A stretch of 64,000 nt of DNA from CAILHX01 sp964511385 (GTDB lineage: Bacteria > Pseudomonadota > Gammaproteobacteria > Burkholderiales > Methylophilaceae): assembly GCA_964511385.1 (NCBI GenBank), contig CAZEFE010000003.1, positions 1-64,000 on the forward strand, given 5' to 3'. The notes under the pieces were generated by a model. The model was not told the origin of the DNA. It saw only the letters and a program-made list of their open reading frames with translations, and made no database searches. Numbering within the stretch: the stretch's first letter is position 1; each line of letters begins with the position of its first letter. Below are positions 1 through 8,769 of the stretch, piece by piece. Made by a program: the position numbers and the translations under genes.

Positions 1-55
1 GGCGTAAGCCAACAGATTTACAGTCTGCCCCCTTTAGCCACTCGGGCACCCCTCC
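1..55 (-). tRNA. tRNA-Tyr (anticodon GTA), 3' end cut by window edge
   Basis: Read on the minus strand, the sequence begins GGAGGGGTGCCCGAGTGG, the usual start of bacterial tRNA-Tyr. The D-arm and an anticodon loop CTGTAAA (anticodon GTA) follow. The long variable arm is entered just before the edge, so the T-arm and acceptor 3' strand lie outside. Following tRNA-Thr(TGT) in the same direction, it matches the thrU-tyrU order upstream of tuf in other proteobacteria; a tRNA-Gly, a second tRNA-Thr and tuf may lie beyond the edge (inference). Confidence 0.93.
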
Positions 56-111
56 TGCCGAAACTCTAAATTATGCTGCATTCGCGACCGTGTGTCAACA
101 CAAACCATCAC

Positions 112-187
112 TGGTGCCGGATACAAGAGTCGAACTCGTGACCTTCTGATTACAAATCAGCTGCTCTACCAACTGAGCTAATCCGGC
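112..187 (-). tRNA. tRNA-Thr (anticodon TGT)
   Basis: A complete 76-nt cloverleaf. The acceptor strand GCCGGAT pairs with ATCCGGC, and the CCA end is encoded (minus-strand CCA at 112-114). The D-arm reads TAGCTCAGTTGGTAGAGC, the anticodon loop TTTGTAA gives TGT, and the T-loop is TTCGACT. It is the first gene of a tRNA run that continues with tRNA-Tyr and has its own promoter with a perfect TATAAT box just upstream. Confidence 0.97.
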
Positions 188-210
188 ATGCGCACGCACA
201 AAAGCGCGGC

Positions 211-240
211 ATTATAACAACCATGCCAAGCCAACTCCAA
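211..240 (-). promoter_or_regulatory. Sigma-70-type promoter of the tRNA operon with GC-rich discriminator
   Basis: On the minus strand a perfect TATAAT (211-216) lies 18 nt downstream of TTGGAG (235-240). It is followed by GCCGCGC before the tRNA-Thr 5' end at 187. A strong -10 box plus a GC-rich discriminator is the known architecture of stringently controlled stable-RNA promoters. The -35 box is only a fair match. Confidence 0.6.
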
Positions 241-247
241 GCAAAAT

Positions 248-670
248 TTACTTGATCAACCGAAGAGACGGCCGACCCTTGCCCGAACCGCCTTTAACAG
301 GCGAGGACGACTGAGCTGGCGGCACGCCATCAGGGGGCGGCACTTCGGGCGACGCGGCTTCGGGCTCGAAAAACATTCCCTGGCCATTTTCACGAGCAAA
401 TATCCCTTTTATCGCACGCACCGGGATGTAAATATTATGCGACGCACCATTGAATCGCGCCGCAAATGTAACCGCTTCATTTTCAATCAGCAGGCCTTTG
501 ACGGCAGAATAATTAATGTTGAGCACGATCTCCCCGTCCTTGACGAACGCGGCAGGCACCCGGGTTTCGTCATCCACCTGCACCACCAGATGCGGCGAAA
601 AGCCGCTGTCAACGCACCACTCGTAAATGGCACGAATCATGTAGGGCTTGGTGGAAATGGCGCCAGTCAC
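248..670 (-). CDS. sspB: ClpXP protease specificity-enhancing factor SspB
   Basis: A 140-residue protein with the SspB N-terminal dimer/substrate-binding domain (about residues 1-95, beginning MTGAISTKPYMIRAIYEW). A proline/serine-rich flexible linker follows, then the conserved tail GRPSLRLIK (residues 132-140). In E. coli the equivalent tail docks on the ClpX N-domain. SspB captures ssrA-tagged peptides from stalled ribosomes and hands them to ClpXP in the cytoplasm. Its start overlaps the sspA stop by 4 bp (ATGA), indicating a coupled sspAB operon downstream of petABC, as is usual in betaproteobacteria. Confidence 0.93.
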   Translation of the reverse strand: MTGAISTKPYMIRAIYEWCVDSGFSPHLVVQVDDETRVPAAFVKDGEIVLNINYSAVKGLLIENEAVTFAARFNGASHNIYIPVRAIKGIFARENGQGMFFEPEAASPEVPPPDGVPPAQSSSPVKGGSGKGRPSLRLIK

Positions 671-1263
671 TTGCGCATCGCACGTTCAGAAGGCGTCATT
701 GCCTCAATAAAGGCAGGACGGCTGAAAATACGCTCCGCATACTTGAGCAACGGCGCGGCCTGTTTCGGCAACTCGATCCCATATTTGTTCAAGCGCCAAA
801 GCAGCGGTGTAATGGCCACATCCACCATGGAAAACTCATCCCCCAGCATGAATTGCTGACGGGAGAAGATTGGTGCAATCATGGTCAAGCCGTCCCGGAT
901 AATGGCACGCGCCTTGTCTGCATTCTTGGTGTTGTTTTCAATATCGGCAATATGCGAAAACAACTGCTCTTCGAAGTTATGCAGGAACAGCCGCGCACGC
1001 GCCCTCATCACCGGGTCAGCCGGCATCAATTGCGGATGCGGGAAGCGCTCGTCGATATATTCGTTAATGACATTGGCCACATCCAGGCGCAAATCACGTT
1101 CCACCAGCACCGGCAAGCGGTTGTCCGGGCTGATCTCCATCAGGTCTTCAGGCTTGTTGGCCGGATCAACATCAATCACCTCAAAGTCCATGCCTTTTTC
1201 AAACAGCACAATACGGCAGCGATGGCTGTAAGGGCAGGTAGTGCCGGAATATAAGGTCATCAT
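667..1263 (-). CDS. sspA: Stringent starvation protein A (GST-like RNA polymerase-associated factor)
   Basis: 198 residues with a thioredoxin/GST fold: an N-terminal domain containing TCPYSHRCRIVLFEKG and the cis-Pro segment NRLPVLVERDL, then an all-helical C-terminal GST domain. SspA binds RNA polymerase and acts in stationary phase or starvation; it is not a catalytic transferase (family knowledge). Of two adjacent ATGs the first is chosen because GAGGAAG lies about 9 nt before it. It sits between the petC terminator-like hairpin and sspB. Confidence 0.92.
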   Translation of the reverse strand: MMTLYSGTTCPYSHRCRIVLFEKGMDFEVIDVDPANKPEDLMEISPDNRLPVLVERDLRLDVANVINEYIDERFPHPQLMPADPVMRARARLFLHNFEEQLFSHIADIENNTKNADKARAIIRDGLTMIAPIFSRQQFMLGDEFSMVDVAITPLLWRLNKYGIELPKQAAPLLKYAERIFSRPAFIEAMTPSERAMRK

Positions 1264-1279
1264 GATAATTTACTTCCTC

Positions 1280-1319
1280 AAATAAAATGCGGGGAACAAG
1301 AGCGACCTCAATCCCCGCA
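1280..1319 (-). terminator. Rho-independent terminator after petC
   Basis: On the minus strand, stem TGCGGGGA/TCCCCGCA (arms 1312-1319 and 1288-1295) encloses a 16-nt loop with a small inner GAG/CTC pairing. The run TTTTATT (1281-1287) follows. It lies in the 76-nt gap between petC and sspA, so it should separate the bc1 operon from sspAB at least partly. Confidence 0.6.
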
Positions 1320-1339
1320 ACACAAACGTCCAAAACGGA

Positions 1340-2068
1340 TTAGTGCACGTCTTTCCAGAACTCTTTCTTCAGGAACACGGCCAGCACAAACAGCAACCCT
1401 AAAAACAGCAATACCACCCAACCCAGACTGGTGCGCACATTTCTGGCAGGCTCGCCCATAAACACGAGATAATTCACCAAGTCCGCAACGGTTGCATCAT
1501 ATTCCTGCGGCGACAATTTACCCGGCTTGCTCAGCACCAGCGTATGCTTTTCGGATTTAACGCCATCAGCACCCTCATGTTCCTCGACCTTCAGGGACTG
1601 CTCACCCTGCAGTTCGTATAACACGTGCGGCATCCCAACCTTGTCAAATGCGATGTTGTTCCAGCCGGTAGGGCGTGTACTGTCCCGGTAGAACCCACGC
1701 AAATAGGTGTACAACCAATCAGCCCCGCGCGCGCGCGCGATCACCGACAAGTCGGGCGGTTGCGCACCGAACCATGCCGCCGCTTCCTTTGCATTCATTG
1801 CCACGGCCATGGTGTCACCCACCTTCTCGCCAGCAAACAGCAAGTTCTCCTTGATCTGCTTTTCGCTGAGACCAATATCGCGCAGCCTGTTGTAGCGCAT
1901 GGAAGCCGCACTATGACAGTTAAGGCAATAGTTCACAAAAATCTTGGCCCCGCGTTGCAGCGATGCCTGATCCGACAGATTCACCGGCGCACGATCCAGC
2001 GCCACGCCCGCATTTGCCTGAGCCAACACCGGCGCCAGCAAAGCCAGAACAAAAATAAGCTTTCTCAT
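1340..2068 (-). CDS. petC: Ubiquinol-cytochrome c reductase, cytochrome c1
   Basis: 242 residues: a signal peptide ending near QANA (residues 1-20), a single heme c site CLNCH (C48, C51, H52), a periplasmic domain and a C-terminal membrane anchor (about residues 215-233) followed by KKEFWK. Cytochrome c1 takes electrons from the Rieske protein and passes them to soluble cytochromes such as the c4 encoded at 30321-30932. Its start overlaps the petB stop by one base (TAATG), giving a tightly coupled petABC operon. Confidence 0.96.
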   Translation of the reverse strand: MRKLIFVLALLAPVLAQANAGVALDRAPVNLSDQASLQRGAKIFVNYCLNCHSAASMRYNRLRDIGLSEKQIKENLLFAGEKVGDTMAVAMNAKEAAAWFGAQPPDLSVIARARGADWLYTYLRGFYRDSTRPTGWNNIAFDKVGMPHVLYELQGEQSLKVEEHEGADGVKSEKHTLVLSKPGKLSPQEYDATVADLVNYLVFMGEPARNVRTSLGWVVLLFLGLLFVLAVFLKKEFWKDVH

Positions 2069-3351
2069 TATGCCGTCACCCTTTCAGGAACTGGTTTGGT
2101 TGTATCACTCTTGCTGTACCAGGGCATCAGCGCGAAGAACAGGAAATAGACCACGGTAAAGAACCGCGCCGCCACCGTTGCACGATCAACCCCGCCAACA
2201 ACCGGCACCGCCTTGTCAAAAGTTCCCCAAACCGTGGTGACCTCAGTGCCCAGGTAGCCCAGCACCAGGAAACTCACCACAAAAGCCGCCAACCATAACT
2301 TGTACTTGTTGCCACGATAGCGGATGGACTTGACCGGACTGCGGTCCAACCAAGGCAATGCCGCAAACACCAACACCGAAGCCCCCATCGCCACCACCCC
2401 CGGGAACTGCGAATTGAACAGCGGCGGCACTGCACGCAGAATCGAGTAGTACGGCGTGAAATACCATACCGGCGCGATGTGCGGCGGCGTCACCAGCGGG
2501 TTGGCCGGAATGAAGTTATTGGCCTCAAGGAAATAACCGCCCATTTCGGGCGCGAAGAACACGATGGCTGAGAACACCATCAGGAACACCACCACGCTAA
2601 CGGTGTCTTTCACCGTGTAATACGGATGGAAAGGAATGCCGTCGAGCGGGATGTGCGTGACCGGATCCTTGTTTTTCTTGATCTCGATGCCGTCCGGGTT
2701 GTTGGAGCCGACTTCATGCAGCGCAATGATGTGCGCGACCACCAGGCCCAGCAGCACCAGCGGCAGTGCAATCACATGGAAGGCGAAGAAGCGGTTGAGC
2801 GTGGCGTCGGACACCACATAATCGCCGCGCAGCCATTCGGAAATATCCGGCCCGATGAAAGGGATGGAGGTGAACAGGTTGATAATCACCTGCGCTCCCC
2901 AGTAGGACATCTGCCCCCACGGCAGCAGGTAGCCGAAGAACGCCTCACCCATCAGGCACAGGAAAATCCCCACGCCGAACAGCCAGATCAGTTCGCGTGG
3001 ATTGCGGTGCGAGCCGTACAACAGCCCGCGGAACATGTGCAGGTAGACCACCACGAAAAACATCGAGGCGCCGGTGGAGTGCATATAGCGGATCAGCCAG
3101 CCCCACGATACGTCGCGCATGATGTACTCGACGGAAGCGAACGCCAAGGAGGCGTCCGGCTTGTAGTGCATGGTGAGGAAAATGCCGGTGATAATCTGGA
3201 TGGCCAGCACCACTGTCGCCAGGATGCCAAAGTAATACCAGAAATTGAAGTTCTTTGGCGCGTAATATTCAGAAGCATGCGCCTTCCAAGTAGCAGTGAG
3301 CGGGAAACGCTCATCCACCCAAACCAAAGCAGATTTTAGAATTTTTTCCAT
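2068..3351 (-). CDS. petB: Ubiquinol-cytochrome c reductase, cytochrome b
   Basis: 427 residues, full-length cytochrome b (b6-like N-terminal half plus C-terminal half) with about eight membrane segments. Heme-ligand histidines lie in the helices containing YMHSTGASMFFVVVYLHMF and FFAFHVIALPLVLLGLVVAH. The quinol-oxidation (Qo) site signature is PVWY (in APVWYFTPYYSILRA) instead of canonical PEWY; this variant is known from beta- and gammaproteobacteria. It forms the quinone-handling core of complex III with petA upstream and petC downstream. Confidence 0.96.
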   Translation of the reverse strand: MEKILKSALVWVDERFPLTATWKAHASEYYAPKNFNFWYYFGILATVVLAIQIITGIFLTMHYKPDASLAFASVEYIMRDVSWGWLIRYMHSTGASMFFVVVYLHMFRGLLYGSHRNPRELIWLFGVGIFLCLMGEAFFGYLLPWGQMSYWGAQVIINLFTSIPFIGPDISEWLRGDYVVSDATLNRFFAFHVIALPLVLLGLVVAHIIALHEVGSNNPDGIEIKKNKDPVTHIPLDGIPFHPYYTVKDTVSVVVFLMVFSAIVFFAPEMGGYFLEANNFIPANPLVTPPHIAPVWYFTPYYSILRAVPPLFNSQFPGVVAMGASVLVFAALPWLDRSPVKSIRYRGNKYKLWLAAFVVSFLVLGYLGTEVTTVWGTFDKAVPVVGGVDRATVAARFFTVVYFLFFALMPWYSKSDTTKPVPERVTA

Positions 3352-3353
3352 GT

Positions 3354-3953
3354 TTATGCCGCCCCCTTGCTGTCATCACCGATCAGCAACACGGTGTCGC
3401 TGAGATATTTGTGCGGCGGAATTTCCAGGTTTTTCGGGGCGGGAGAGCCCTTGAATACCCGTCCGGCCACATCAAACTTGGAGCCATGGCATGGGCAGAA
3501 GAAGCCGCCCGGCCAATCGGCGCCCATCCCTTCGTCACCAGCCTTCAGCTTGGGAGAGGGCGAACAGCCGAGGTGGGTACAGATCCCCACCATCACGACC
3601 AGATTCGGGCGCAAGGATCGCGTTGCGTTCTTGCAGTATTCCGGCTGCTGCGACGTCACTTCCAGCATGGGGTCCGACAGTTTGTCGTTATGGTTGCCCA
3701 GCAGGGTAGCCATTTCCGGCGTCAGACTGACAATCCATACCGGCTTGCCGCGCCACTCCACAGCAATCATCGCGCCCGGTTCGATTTTGGAAACATCCAC
3801 CTCCACCGGCGCACCCGCGGCCTTGGCACGTTCTGACGGCAACATGCTCAGCACAAACGGCGTCGCCACGGCAATGGTAGCCACCCCTCCCGCCGCTGCC
3901 GTAGCGGCGACAAGAAAGCGGCGTTTGCTTTGATCTAACTCTTGCTTTGACAT
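3354..3953 (-). CDS. petA: Ubiquinol-cytochrome c reductase, Rieske iron-sulfur subunit
   Basis: 199 residues. A twin-arginine-type N-terminus (SKRRFLVAATAAAGG) with one hydrophobic segment anchors the protein and fits export by the Tat system encoded at 7704-8991. The two [2Fe-2S] boxes are present: CTHLGC and CPCHGSKFD. ATG at 3953 is preferred to the in-frame GTG three bases upstream because GGGGA is better spaced to it. It is the first gene of petABC. Confidence 0.95.
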   Translation of the reverse strand: MSKQELDQSKRRFLVAATAAAGGVATIAVATPFVLSMLPSERAKAAGAPVEVDVSKIEPGAMIAVEWRGKPVWIVSLTPEMATLLGNHNDKLSDPMLEVTSQQPEYCKNATRSLRPNLVVMVGICTHLGCSPSPKLKAGDEGMGADWPGGFFCPCHGSKFDVAGRVFKGSPAPKNLEIPPHKYLSDTVLLIGDDSKGAA

Positions 3954-4020
3954 CACGCAATCCCCAACTCAAATCCATGCCGCAGCGAAAACAAGACTTC
4001 GCGACATATAAAAAACCAGC

Positions 4021-4050
4021 ATTGTACAGTTTTCAATCAAAAACTTAAAC
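4021..4050 (-). promoter_or_regulatory. Possible petABC promoter
   Basis: On the minus strand TACAAT (4021-4026) has a weak -35-like TTTAAG 17 nt upstream, inside the A+T-rich 130-bp gap between petA and the NIF3-family gene. Only the -10 box is convincing. The two operons face the same way, so the promoter would serve petABC. Confidence 0.35.
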
Positions 4051-4086
4051 GAGATTGTCCAGTCCACCTTGTCGAATACCGCAGCT

Positions 4087-4833
4087 TCAGACCGGATTAT
4101 CAATATCCACAAACTGGTGACCGATGCCAAACTGGCGCGCCGCCGCTTCGCCAAGCGCCTGGACACCGTAGCGCTCGGTGGCATGATGTCCGGCGGCAAT
4201 AAACGCCACGCCCGACTCTCGTGCCAAATGCACTGTCTGCTCCGACACTTCGCCAGTCAAAAAAACATCCACTCCCAAATCGATCGCCAAGGCCAGATAG
4301 TCTTGCGCCGCGCCGCTGCACCAGGCAATTCGCCGCACCTCGCGCTGCGGCTCCCCGACCAGCAACGGCTTGCGCGACAATTTCCGCTCGACATGCGAAC
4401 ACAATGCCGCCAGCGTACTCGGCTGGGGCAAATGGCCATGTGCTGCAATCTGCTGCTCGCCGAACCAGCCGTCCACCGTGAAGTCCAGCTTACCCGCCAA
4501 TTGCGCGTTGTTTCCCAACTCCGGATGCGCATCCAGCGGCAGGTGATAGGCAATCAGGTTCAAATCGTGCTCCAGCAGGAACTTGATCCGCTTGCGCCGG
4601 GTTCCCAGCAGACGCATGTCCTCGTTTTTCCAGAACCAGCCGTGGTGCACCAGCACCGCATCCGCTCCGGCATCTACCGCCGCCTCAAGCAGCGCCATGC
4701 TAGCCGTGACACCGGTTACCAGGCGCTTGACGTCGGCCACCCCCTCGACCTGCAAGCCATTCGGGCAATAGTCCTTGAACCGGTCTACCTGCAATAGTTG
4801 TCCGGTATAATCCAGCAGATCGTTGATCTTCAT
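4087..4833 (-). CDS. NIF3/YbgI-family dinuclear metal-centre protein
   Basis: 248 residues from MKINDLLDYTGQ; the reading frame is open further upstream, but this ATG matches the family N-terminus. Metal-ligand segments typical of NIF3 proteins are visible: LVHHGWFW near residues 65-72 and AGHHATERYG near the C-terminus. The family forms toroidal hexamers with a two-metal site; its role is unsettled (GTP cyclohydrolase I type 2-like annotations exist, without firm proof). It is divergent from the DegS-like protease with a 39-bp gap. Confidence 0.88.
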   Translation of the reverse strand: MKINDLLDYTGQLLQVDRFKDYCPNGLQVEGVADVKRLVTGVTASMALLEAAVDAGADAVLVHHGWFWKNEDMRLLGTRRKRIKFLLEHDLNLIAYHLPLDAHPELGNNAQLAGKLDFTVDGWFGEQQIAAHGHLPQPSTLAALCSHVERKLSRKPLLVGEPQREVRRIAWCSGAAQDYLALAIDLGVDVFLTGEVSEQTVHLARESGVAFIAAGHHATERYGVQALGEAAARQFGIGHQFVDIDNPV

Positions 4834-4872
4834 TTTCAGCCACCTCCATACCTTTGATCTCGCCACTTTATC

Positions 4873-6030
4873 ATGCGTAAATTCTGGCTTGTTTTCGCCC
4901 AAAGCGTCACCATCAGCCTGGGAGCGCTAGCCGTGATTCGGCTGTTTTACCCGGCGCTGCTGGCGCCGCCGACCTATCCTGCCCCAATCCAGCAACAGCG
5001 GATTACAGAAACAAAGCCGGGCAGCCAGCCCATCGCAACCAACTCCTATCGCCAGGCTGCCGCGCGCGCCATGCCATCGGTGGTCAACATTTTCACCAGC
5101 AAGCAGGTGGCACCCGCCGCAGACTCCCCAGAGCAGCTGTTCCGGCATTTCTTTGGCGATCGCCAAAGCGCACCTCCGCAATCCGAGAACAGCCTGGGCT
5201 CAGGCGTAATCGTCAGCGCCCAGGGACTGATCCTGACCAATCACCATGTGGTCGAATCCGCAACCGAAATCGAAGTAGCACTGGCTGACGGCAGGACGCT
5301 TGAAGCAACCGTTGTTGGCAGCGACCCGGAAACAGACCTTGCCGTACTCAAGGTGAACGCCGGAAATTTGCCGGCCATCAGCTTGGGATATTCCGACCAG
5401 ATGCGCGTAGGCGATGTGGTACTGGCCATCGGCAACCCGTTCGGCGTTGGGCAAACCGTGACACAGGGCATTATCAGTGCGGTAGGGCGCAACCATCTGG
5501 GCATCAACACCTTCGAAAACTTCATCCAGACCGATGCCTCCATCAACCCGGGAAACTCCGGAGGCGCACTGATCGATACCGAAGGCAACCTGATCGGCGT
5601 CAACAGCGCCATTTATTCAAAAAGCGGCGGCTCCATGGGTATCGGCTTTGCCATCCCGGTCAACCTGGCCAAACAGGTGATGGAACAGATCGTGCGCCAG
5701 GGCAGCGTAACGCGCGGCTGGCTGGGTGTCGAAGCGCAGGACATCACATCGGATCTGGCCGAATCTTTCGGTTATCGCAGTACCCAAGGCGCGCTGATCA
5801 CCGGTATTTTGCGCGACGGCCCCGCCGACAAGGCAGGCGTCAAGCCCGGTGATATCCTGCTGGAAATCAACGGACACACCATCCTTAATGGCTCGTCCAT
5901 GCTTAACCTGATTTCCTCGCTCAAACCCAACTCGAAAGCGTCCATTCGGGTACTGCGCAAAAAAGCCGAACTGACGCTGACCGCAACAGTGGGCAGAAGG
6001 CCAACACCCAAGGACGAAGCCCAAAATTGA
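4873..6030 (+). CDS. DegS/DegQ-like periplasmic serine protease (HtrA family, one PDZ)
   Basis: 385 residues. One N-terminal membrane anchor (about residues 8-28) is followed by a trypsin-like domain with triad H125 (TNHHVV), D155 (DPETDLAVLK) and S229 (GNSGGAL). A single PDZ domain (about 280-375) completes it. The membrane anchor and lone PDZ resemble DegS/AlgW rather than DegP, which has two PDZ domains. A role in envelope-stress sensing or quality control is therefore likely, but no anti-sigma factor is nearby. In many betaproteobacteria a homologue lies next to tatABC, as here. Confidence 0.92.
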   Translation: MRKFWLVFAQSVTISLGALAVIRLFYPALLAPPTYPAPIQQQRITETKPGSQPIATNSYRQAAARAMPSVVNIFTSKQVAPAADSPEQLFRHFFGDRQSAPPQSENSLGSGVIVSAQGLILTNHHVVESATEIEVALADGRTLEATVVGSDPETDLAVLKVNAGNLPAISLGYSDQMRVGDVVLAIGNPFGVGQTVTQGIISAVGRNHLGINTFENFIQTDASINPGNSGGALIDTEGNLIGVNSAIYSKSGGSMGIGFAIPVNLAKQVMEQIVRQGSVTRGWLGVEAQDITSDLAESFGYRSTQGALITGILRDGPADKAGVKPGDILLEINGHTILNGSSMLNLISSLKPNSKASIRVLRKKAELTLTATVGRRPTPKDEAQN

Positions 6031-7700
6031 TGCTTCCGCACGAGCTCGATCGGCTTGCCCATGATGCCTATCAACTGCTGCAGACCCATCAACTCGACCA
6101 GGCCGAACAACTCTGCAATACCATTTTGCAGCATGACGCCGGTAACGCTGATGCACGGCATTGCCTCGGCCTGATCCGCTTTCAATACGGCCAGTTCGAC
6201 CAGGCCGTGATTGCTTTTACCCAGGCACTCGAACTCCGCCAGGAATCAGGCATCTACTCCGATCTGGGACTGGCGCTCACCAGACTGAACCTGCAGCATG
6301 AAGCACTCGATTGCTACAGCGCCGCCATTGCCCTCGACCCCAACAATGCTGCCGCCCTCTACAACCAGGGCAACACCTTGCAGCACCTAAACCGCCCGGA
6401 AGAGGCATTGCAAAGCTACGACCTCGCGCTCGCCATCGCTCCCACCTACCCTCAGGCGTGGAGCAACCGCGGGAACGTGCTGCGTACGCTAAAACGCTGG
6501 CAAGACGCCCTCAACAGCTACGACCAAGCCATCGCACTCCAGCCAGATCATCCCGTCATGCTGAACAATCGTGGCGTGGTGCTGATGGAACTGCACCGGC
6601 CTCAGGAGGCTTTGCAGGATTACGCCCAGGCACTTGCGCTGGCCCCGGACTACACCGAAGCGCTGTACAACAAAGGCAATGCGCTACTGGCGCTGGGGCA
6701 GATCGCGGCGGCGCTGGAAAGCCTGGACCAAGCGGTGGCGAGCGATCCGGACAATGCCGACGCGCATTTCAACCGTGCAGTGGCGCTGCTGCTGGCGGGT
6801 GACTTCGCGACCGGTTGGCGCGAATATGAATGGCGCTGGAAGCAAGCTTCCTACAAACCGCTTCACCACTTCGAGCAACCCCGGTGGACTGGCCAGGAAA
6901 ACCTGGAAGGAAAAACCATACTGCTGCACGCCGAGCAGGGGGCGGGCGACACCCTGCAGTTCCTGCGTTATGTTCCGCTGGTCAAAGCGCTGGGAGCGCA
7001 CGTCATTCTGGAAGTCCAGGCGCCGCTCAAATCGTTGTTCCATGGCTTGCCAGAGGTGGACCAGCTCATCGCGCAAGGCGAGGCGATCCCGCCATTCGAT
7101 TACCATTGCCTGTTAATGAGCCTGCCTGCGGCATTCAATACCGACCTGGCAACGCCCCCCCCCTGTCATCCGGCACTGTCCATTGCCAAGGAAAAGGTCA
7201 CAGCGTGGAAAACAAGGCTGGGCAATGCCCTATCCCCGAAAATAGGCTTGGCCTGGTCGGGCAACCCGGATCACAAAAATGACCATCACCGATCCATCCC
7301 GCTGGCCTTCCTGCTGCACAGGCTTGCACCGGAATTCCATTATGTCAGCCTGCAGCAGGAATTACGTGCGCAGGATCGTAGCGCGTTGGAAAGCGCTGGC
7401 AACTTGCTGCCGCTCGGCGAATATCTGCAGGATTTCTCCGACACTGCCGCCCTGATTGCGAATCTTGATTTGGTGATTTCAGTGGATACCTCGGTGGCGC
7501 ACCTGGCGGGAATCATGGGCAAACCGGTGTGGATACTGCTGCCTTATGCGCCGGACTGGCGCTGGCTGGAAAAAGGGGAGACCAACCCGTGGTACCCGAG
7601 CGCCAGGCTGTTCCGCCAACCAGCCATTGCCGACTGGGATAGCGCGATCGCCCAGCTCAACCAGTCGTTACGCGACCGGTTTGCCGGCAAGACAAGATAG
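6030..7700 (+). CDS. TPR protein with C-terminal glycosyltransferase-like domain
   Basis: 556 residues. About eight tandem tetratricopeptide repeats occupy roughly residues 1-270, with repeated A-LYN-GN-L / EAL-SYD-AL-P signatures. A C-terminal region then resembles the GT-B fold of glycosyltransferase families 9/41, with the segment DLVISVDTSVAHLAG and GKPVWILLP. Such TPR-GT fusions modify proteins or surface glycans in some bacteria; the substrate here is unknown. The ATG shares one base with the protease stop (TGATG), so the two genes are probably cotranscribed and coupled. No signal peptide is evident. Confidence 0.8.
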   Translation: MLPHELDRLAHDAYQLLQTHQLDQAEQLCNTILQHDAGNADARHCLGLIRFQYGQFDQAVIAFTQALELRQESGIYSDLGLALTRLNLQHEALDCYSAAIALDPNNAAALYNQGNTLQHLNRPEEALQSYDLALAIAPTYPQAWSNRGNVLRTLKRWQDALNSYDQAIALQPDHPVMLNNRGVVLMELHRPQEALQDYAQALALAPDYTEALYNKGNALLALGQIAAALESLDQAVASDPDNADAHFNRAVALLLAGDFATGWREYEWRWKQASYKPLHHFEQPRWTGQENLEGKTILLHAEQGAGDTLQFLRYVPLVKALGAHVILEVQAPLKSLFHGLPEVDQLIAQGEAIPPFDYHCLLMSLPAAFNTDLATPPPCHPALSIAKEKVTAWKTRLGNALSPKIGLAWSGNPDHKNDHHRSIPLAFLLHRLAPEFHYVSLQQELRAQDRSALESAGNLLPLGEYLQDFSDTAALIANLDLVISVDTSVAHLAGIMGKPVWILLPYAPDWRWLEKGETNPWYPSARLFRQPAIADWDSAIAQLNQSLRDRFAGKTR

Positions 7701-7703
7701 GCA

Positions 7704-8420
7704 TCACTCCGGCTTTTGCAGAAAGGCCGAAACGAAAATGCCCGCCTCATAAAGCAGCCACAGTGGCACCGCCAGCATGATCTGCGACACCACATCCGGC
7801 GGCGTGAAAATGGCGCCGACGATAAAAGCGCCGACAATGACATAAGAGCGGACTTCCCGCAGTTTTTCCACGCTCACCCAGCCAAACCTGACCATTGCCA
7901 CCACGATCACCGGCACTTCAAACGCGATGCCAAAGGCGATGAATAGCGTCATAACAAAATCCAGGTAATTGCCGATATCCGTCATCACCTGCACGCCCTC
8001 TGGTGCGGTAGAGATAAAAAAGCCGAACACCACCGGGAACACCAGGAAATAGGCAAACGCCATCCCCACCAGGAACAGCAGCGTGCTCGCCACCACCAGC
8101 GGCCCGACAAAGCGTTTTTCATGGGCATAGAGCCCAGGTGCCACAAACTTCCAGATTTGATACAGGCTATGCGGCAGGGAAATCAGCAATGCCGCCATCA
8201 TCGCCACTTTCAGCGGCACCAGGAACGGCGTGGTCACGGCGGTTGCGATCAAGTGCGCACCTTCCGGCAGTTTGGCCAGCAATGGCTGCGCCAGCAGCGT
8301 ATACAACCGGTTGGAAAACGGGAACAAGCAGGCGAATACCACCACGATGCCCAGCAGGATCCGGATCAACCGGTCACGCAGTTCCAGCAGGTGTGACATC
8401 AGGCTTTGTTCTTGACTCAC
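7704..8420 (-). CDS. tatC: Sec-independent protein translocase TatC
   Basis: 238 residues with six predicted membrane helices and the TatC N-terminal segment MSHLLELRDRLIR. TatC recognises twin-arginine signal peptides and recruits TatA. The start is GTG and overlaps the tatB stop by 4 bp (GTGA). It is the last gene of the long minus-strand run and ends only 3 bp from the convergent TPR gene, with no obvious terminator hairpin. Confidence 0.95.
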   Translation of the reverse strand: MSQEQSLMSHLLELRDRLIRILLGIVVVFACLFPFSNRLYTLLAQPLLAKLPEGAHLIATAVTTPFLVPLKVAMMAALLISLPHSLYQIWKFVAPGLYAHEKRFVGPLVVASTLLFLVGMAFAYFLVFPVVFGFFISTAPEGVQVMTDIGNYLDFVMTLFIAFGIAFEVPVIVVAMVRFGWVSVEKLREVRSYVIVGAFIVGAIFTPPDVVSQIMLAVPLWLLYEAGIFVSAFLQKPE

Positions 8421-8752
8421 GGTGCCTGATCCGGGTTGGGAGCCGGTGTTTGCGGGGAGGGATGTTGCAGCGGAGCCAGCGCATCAGCGGCTTGCTGTTC
8501 CAGCGCCTGAACCCCACCAGCAATGTCGGCCTTGGCAGAGGCGATGGCATTGTTGGCTTCCCGCTCCAGCCGGAGGATTTCTTCGTTGTGCAGCTCACGC
8601 TCCACATCGGCCTTCACCGCTGCGGCGTAACGCTGCAGGCGGCCGGTCAGCAGGCCCAGGGTACGTGCAACTTTTGGCAGCTTTTCCGGGCCGATGACGA
8701 CCAGTGCCACGACCAGGATGAGGACAATCTCGGAAAAGCCGACGTCGAACAT
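8417..8752 (-). CDS. tatB: Sec-independent protein translocase TatB
   Basis: 111 residues: an N-terminal membrane helix starting MFDVGFSEIVLILVVALVV, then the IGPEKLPKVARTLG amphipathic segment typical of TatB, and a charged, coiled tail ending in a proline-rich stretch. It forms the substrate receptor with TatC. The order tatABC after hinT is standard for betaproteobacteria. Confidence 0.94.
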   Translation of the reverse strand: MFDVGFSEIVLILVVALVVIGPEKLPKVARTLGLLTGRLQRYAAAVKADVERELHNEEILRLEREANNAIASAKADIAGGVQALEQQAADALAPLQHPSPQTPAPNPDQAP

Positions 8753-8769
8753 AATCGAGATGGGTACGG

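Noticed and set aside
1726..1740. Alternating GC tract within petC (GCGCGCGCGC)
   Set aside because: It lies in frame in a conserved region encoding Ala/Arg codons, so it needs no separate explanation.
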